DNA from: Flavobacterium jejuense
Lineage (GTDB): Bacteria; Bacteroidota; Bacteroidia; Flavobacteriales; Flavobacteriaceae
DNA: 64,000 nucleotides
Reading direction: 5' to 3'
Assembly: GCF_006491595.2 (NCBI RefSeq)
Contig: NZ_VEVQ02000010.1
Span: forward strand, 94,369 to 158,368
Shown here: piece by piece, positions 60,357 to 64,000 of the stretch
Layout: each line of letters opens with the position of its first letter
Position numbering within the stretch: the stretch's first letter is position 1
Program-made: the position numbers and the translations under genes
The notes under the pieces: generated by a model
Seen by the model: the letters and a program-made list of their open reading frames with translations, nothing else
Told to the model about the DNA's origin: nothing
Database searches by the model: none

Positions 60357-61472
60357 ATGAAATATTATATTATTGCAGGAGAAGCTTCAGGAGATTTGCA
60401 TGGTTCGAACTTAATGAAGGCAATTTACAAAGAAGATACTACAGCAACAATTCGTTTTTGGGGTGGTGATTTAATGCAAAAAGTGGGAGGAACTTTAGTA
60501 AAGCACTATCGTGATTTGGCTTTCATGGGTTTTTTAGAAGTAGTCTTAAACTTGAAAACAATTTTAAATAATATTAAAATTTGTAAAGCAGATATTGAAA
60601 ACTTCAGCCCAGATGTTATTGTTTTTATCGACTATCCTGGGTTTAATATGCGAATTGCTACTTGGGCTAAAGAGAGAAATATACCAACTCATTATTATAT
60701 TTCACCTCAAATTTGGGCTTGGAAAGAAAATAGAATAAAAGCAATTAAGAGAGATGTTGATTTTATGTATGTTATCCTTCCTTTTGAGAAAGATTTTTAC
60801 GAAAAGAAGCATCAATTTCCTGTTGAATTTGTTGGTCATCCTTTGATAGACGCTATTCATAATAGAAAAGGTGTAGATAAAGAAGCTTTTAAGACAGAGC
60901 ACAAATTAAGTGATCAACCTATTATTGCTTTATTACCTGGAAGTAGAAAACAAGAAATTATAAAAATGCTATCTGGAATGTTATCCATAGTAAAAGATTT
61001 TCCAGATTATCAGTTTGTTATTGCAGGAGCACCAAGTCAAGATTTTTCATTTTATGCTCCTTTTTTAAAGAGGAAAAATGTTCATTTTATTTCTAATAAA
61101 ACGTATGATTTATTAAGTGTTTCTCATGCTGCGTTAGTAACTTCAGGAACAGCAACTTTGGAAACGGCATTATTCAAAGTGCCTGAAGTGGTTTGTTATA
61201 AAGGAAGTTGGGTGTCTTATCAAATAGCAAAGCGAATTATTACCTTAAAATACATTTCCTTGGTGAATTTAATTATGGATAAGGAAGTAGTGACAGAGCT
61301 TATCCAAGACGAGTTTAATTCTAAAAATTTAAAAATAGAATTAAATAAAATTATTGTTGGTCAAGAAAGAGGGAAAATGATTGAAAATTATACTATTTTA
61401 GAAGAAAAATTAGGAGGAGTTGGTGCCAGCGAAAAAACAGCCCAATTAATTGTTTCATCAATAAGGAAATAA
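60357..61472 (+). CDS. lpxB: Lipid-A-disaccharide synthase
   Basis: A 371-residue GT19 glycosyltransferase that joins UDP-diacylglucosamine and lipid X to form the lipid A disaccharide at the inner membrane. Seen: IIAGEASGDLHGSNLM (residues 4-19), FWGGDLMQKVGG, FIDYPGFNMRIA, YYISPQIWAWKENR, FVGHPLIDAI, LLPGSRKQEI and SGTATLETALF. All are family signatures and length is normal. Its pathway partner, an LpxH-like hydrolase, is at 21774. Confidence 0.96.
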   Translation: MKYYIIAGEASGDLHGSNLMKAIYKEDTTATIRFWGGDLMQKVGGTLVKHYRDLAFMGFLEVVLNLKTILNNIKICKADIENFSPDVIVFIDYPGFNMRIATWAKERNIPTHYYISPQIWAWKENRIKAIKRDVDFMYVILPFEKDFYEKKHQFPVEFVGHPLIDAIHNRKGVDKEAFKTEHKLSDQPIIALLPGSRKQEIIKMLSGMLSIVKDFPDYQFVIAGAPSQDFSFYAPFLKRKNVHFISNKTYDLLSVSHAALVTSGTATLETALFKVPEVVCYKGSWVSYQIAKRIITLKYISLVNLIMDKEVVTELIQDEFNSKNLKIELNKIIVGQERGKMIENYTILEEKLGGVGASEKTAQLIVSSIRK

Positions 61473-61500
61473 TCTTTATTTTCGCAAAAAAAGCTTTATT

Positions 61501-62118
61501 TTGAAAAAAATTACCTGTTTACTTATTCTTACTATTACTATTATTAGTTGTAAAACTCAATCGAATATTATTACTTCTAAAAAGGAAGCTGTTGAAAAAG
61601 GAGTTTATTCTTATCCAAAAAACAAGAACACTAACCAAAAACAAAGTGCTCTTGTAAATGAATCTTTCGATAAAGAAGATGAGAATGAATATGATAACAC
61701 AACTTACACAAGAGTTTCAAAAAGTGAAAATACATTGGCAAACGAAATTGTTGATTTAGCTTTAGAAAATTTAGGTGTAAAATATAGAATTGGAGGTACA
61801 ACTAAAACAGGCATGGATTGTTCGGGTCTTGTTTTTAGTAGTTATGGGAATTATGATGTTTCATTGCCAAGAACTTCCATAGATATGTCTAGACACGGAG
61901 AAATGATTAGTACAAGAGAAGCACAACCAGGAGATTTGATTTTTTTTAAAACTAATGGGAAAACAGTAATTAATCATGTAGGTATAATTGTAGAAGTTTT
62001 ACCAAATGAAATCAAGTTTATTCATTCGTCTACTAAGAAAGGAGTTATTGTTTCTTCAACATCTGATGCTTACTATGGTAAAACATTTGCCCAAATAAAT
62101 AGAGTTTTGAAGTATTGA
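61501..62118 (+). CDS. NlpC/P60 (C40) cell-wall hydrolase lipoprotein
   Basis: A 205-residue lipoprotein with a lipobox ending at Cys17 (TIISC) and a basic residue after it, so it probably stays on the periplasmic face. The C-terminal NlpC/P60 domain (about 75-205) has the catalytic Cys in GMDCSGLVFSSYG, the His in VINHVGIIVE and a downstream polar residue at IHSSTKKG. Such enzymes cut peptide cross-links in peptidoglycan. The start codon is TTG, placing a regular signal peptide first. It follows lpxB by 28 bp and precedes comEC by 14 bp. Confidence 0.9.
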   Translation: MKKITCLLILTITIISCKTQSNIITSKKEAVEKGVYSYPKNKNTNQKQSALVNESFDKEDENEYDNTTYTRVSKSENTLANEIVDLALENLGVKYRIGGTTKTGMDCSGLVFSSYGNYDVSLPRTSIDMSRHGEMISTREAQPGDLIFFKTNGKTVINHVGIIVEVLPNEIKFIHSSTKKGVIVSSTSDAYYGKTFAQINRVLKY

Positions 62119-62132
62119 TTTGATTCAAAGAT

Positions 62133-64000
62133 ATGAAGTTTTTTAAGTTTCCAGTAATTACCTTAACTGCTTCATATGCACTAGGGATCATAATAAATCA
62201 TTTTTTAAAATTTGATATAGCACTATTATATCTTTCTTTTTTCTCTTTTTTTGTACTATTTGTAATAGTTTTTTTTAGATCCAAAATGAAGTGGTTTCAA
62301 GATGTCACTTTTGGAATTGTGTCTTATTTGCTAATGATTTGTTTTGGGGCGTTATCTCATTATTTTCATATTGACACACATTATAAAAAACATTATTCAA
62401 ATGTAATTCAAATTGATAATAGTATAATAGTAGGAAGTATTTCTACTGTTTTAAAACCTAGTACTAAATTTAAGAAATATATATTTGAAGTTTCACAGTG
62501 TAATTTAGAATCTAGTTTTGGTAAAATTTTATTGTATCAATCAAATACAAATCAAGCTTTGCAAGTTGGTCAGAAAATAGTGATTCATAAACCAATACTT
62601 CCCACTTTAAAAGCAACAAATCCCTATCAATTTGATTATTCAGAATATTTGCAAAAACAAAATATTTATCATCAAGTCTTTTGTAAAGAAGGAGATATTC
62701 AACGTATTGGAACAATCAAAAATTTTGATTATTACTTACAAAAAATAAGAGATAAGCTCAGTTTTAGTTTTGATTATCATCATTTTGATACGAGTACAAA
62801 GTCAATTATAGATGCATTGCTATTTGGACAACGAAATTTTATAGATAAGGAAACTATTACTAATTATTCAAAATCAGGTGTAGTCCATATTTTAGCTATA
62901 TCTGGATTGCATATTGGTATTTTGTATCTGTTTTTAGCTTTTGTTTTAAAACCAATCGATAAATTTAAATATGGAAAAGGAGTTCGATTGCTTTTAATTC
63001 TTGGGTTATTATGGATTTTTGCACTTGTAACAGGTTTACCAGCTTCAGTAACAAGAGCTGTAACGTTGTTTAGTTTTATAAGTTTCGGTAATTACTTTAA
63101 TCAACAGACTAATATTTTCAATGCAGTAGCAATTTCTGCACTAGTTTTATTGATTTTTAATCCTAATTTTATTTTCGATGTAGGTTTTCAATTGAGTTAT
63201 GCAGCAGTAATTTCAATTTTGTTATTTCAGCCTTATTATGAAAAGTTTTATTTTACTAAGAATAGAGTTGGAGTTTATTTTATAGATATAGTTTTAGTTT
63301 CTTTGGCAGCACAAATTGGAGTTTTACCATTAAGTTTATATTATTTTCATCAATTGCCTTTACTTTTTTTATTAGCTAATATTATTGTTATTCCAATAGC
63401 TAGTTTGGTATTAATTTTTGGTAGTATTACTTTAGTTTTAAATTTTATTTTTAAACCATTTGCTTTAGTTTTGGGTAAATTTCTTTCTTTTATTATTCAT
63501 TTGATGAATGAATATATCGCATTAATTGCGAAAATTGAAGATGGAATTATCCAAAATATTTCTTTTACTAGTAGTATGACTATTTTGTCCTATTTGGTTT
63601 TGTTAAGTTTTATTTATTGGATCTACAAATTGAAATGGTTTGCTTTTCGAAATGCTATGATTGTTTTGATGTTACTTCAAATAGCAATTATTTATACAAA
63701 ATGGGACAACAATAAAGTTGAAGAGTTAGTCATTTTTAATAGTAAGCAGACTTTAATTGGAGCGAAAAAAGGCAATCAAATCCAGTTATTTAGTCATGAC
63801 TCAGTAGGTAATAAAGATTTGATTTTAGATTATAGTAGAGGGTTGCATTGTAGTAATTCTAAATTTATGCCTTTAAAAAATGTATTGTGTTTTCAAGGTA
63901 AAAGGATTCTAATTGTAGATAGCTCTTCGGTTTATGTTAATAATGAAAAACCTGATTTGGTCTTGCTTTCCCAAAGCCCCAAATTAAATTTAGTACGATT
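62133..64000 (+). CDS. comEC: ComEC/Rec2-family DNA uptake channel (5' part, runs off the window end)
   Basis: The first 622 codons are present with no stop; the gene continues past the window. The N-terminus has three to four helices and a DUF4131-type OB-like domain (about residues 60-190). The competence domain follows with VVHILAISGLHIGILYL and GLPASVTRAVTLF, the core signature of ComEC, which transports single-stranded DNA through the inner membrane. The start of the C-terminal metallo-beta-lactamase-like part lies near the window end. ATG at 62133, 14 bp after the C40 gene. Confidence 0.93.
   Translation, partial: MKFFKFPVITLTASYALGIIINHFLKFDIALLYLSFFSFFVLFVIVFFRSKMKWFQDVTFGIVSYLLMICFGALSHYFHIDTHYKKHYSNVIQIDNSIIVGSISTVLKPSTKFKKYIFEVSQCNLESSFGKILLYQSNTNQALQVGQKIVIHKPILPTLKATNPYQFDYSEYLQKQNIYHQVFCKEGDIQRIGTIKNFDYYLQKIRDKLSFSFDYHHFDTSTKSIIDALLFGQRNFIDKETITNYSKSGVVHILAISGLHIGILYLFLAFVLKPIDKFKYGKGVRLLLILGLLWIFALVTGLPASVTRAVTLFSFISFGNYFNQQTNIFNAVAISALVLLIFNPNFIFDVGFQLSYAAVISILLFQPYYEKFYFTKNRVGVYFIDIVLVSLAAQIGVLPLSLYYFHQLPLLFLLANIIVIPIASLVLIFGSITLVLNFIFKPFALVLGKFLSFIIHLMNEYIALIAKIEDGIIQNISFTSSMTILSYLVLLSFIYWIYKLKWFAFRNAMIVLMLLQIAIIYTKWDNNKVEELVIFNSKQTLIGAKKGNQIQLFSHDSVGNKDLILDYSRGLHCSNSKFMPLKNVLCFQGKRILIVDSSSVYVNNEKPDLVLLSQSPKLNLVR

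Overview
The window is chromosomal DNA from a member of the Flavobacteriaceae (Bacteroidota), most likely Flavobacterium or a close relative. The support is very low GC, repeated Bacteroidetes-type -7 elements (TAnnTTTG), type IX secretion (T9SS) C-terminal sorting domains, lipoproteins with an acidic surface-export signal (CSSDD, CSRDNGDD), and families nearly restricted to this phylum (DUF4271, DUF4296, DUF6607, DUF2807, HmuY, DUF2723). No rRNA, tRNA, CRISPR array, IS element or prophage was recognised. The window starts inside a saccharopine dehydrogenase-like gene and ends inside comEC.

Layout. 1-10.2 kb is housekeeping: a saccharopine dehydrogenase-like gene (partial), DUF423, pckA, hemD, DUF4271, a polyprenol-phosphate mannosyltransferase, dihydroorotase, a DUF4296 lipoprotein, an NAD-dependent epimerase, tyrS and a LuxE-like acyl-protein synthetase. 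10.2-12.5 kb holds a structured intergenic element and a divergent pair (a phage-tail-like secreted protein and a methyltransferase) bracketed by two terminators that share one stem. 12.5-20.7 kb is an outer-membrane/T9SS locus: a modular secreted protein, a tiny protein that is little more than a sorting domain, a surface lipoprotein and a TonB-dependent receptor, divergent from an OmpR/PhoR-type two-component system. 20.7-24.4 kb is envelope and tRNA housekeeping (glycosyltransferase, LpxH-like hydrolase, trmB, LysE-type exporter, alkyltransferase-like protein).

24.4-33.8 kb is a self-contained regulated efflux unit. An NtrB/NtrC-type pair faces an HlyD - ABC ATPase - DUF2807 - FtsX permease - TolC operon. 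The intergenic gap carries two 16-bp inverted repeats exactly 21 bp apart and a sigma-54-like promoter. 34.0-36.9 kb is an iron-sulfur module: Mrp-type carrier ATPase, NifU C-terminal scaffold, ferredoxin reductase and ferredoxin. 36.9-42.0 kb is a haem/iron acquisition locus (DUF6686, DUF6607, TonB receptor, HmuY lipoprotein, DoxX-like protein) with candidate Fur-type boxes between divergent promoters.

42.0-50.1 kb is mixed: a phosphoesterase, a DUF3050 protein, glutaryl-CoA dehydrogenase-like, an orphan double-glycine-leader peptide preceded by a possible compact RNA pseudoknot, a membrane protein of unknown role, and a 1042-residue repeat-rich T9SS adhesin. 50.2-64 kb holds a DUF2723 membrane glycosyltransferase, two flavin amine oxidases, a tail-specific protease, surE, a small membrane protein, a histidine phosphatase, lpxB, a NlpC/P60 lipoprotein and the 5' part of comEC.

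The observations most worth following are the double-glycine peptide with its leader structure, the twin-operator sigma-54 efflux unit that includes a DUF2807 protein, the Fur-like boxes at the haem locus, the structured intergenic element near 10.3 kb, the CTD-only protein, and the A-B-A 177-bp repeat mosaic in the adhesin.
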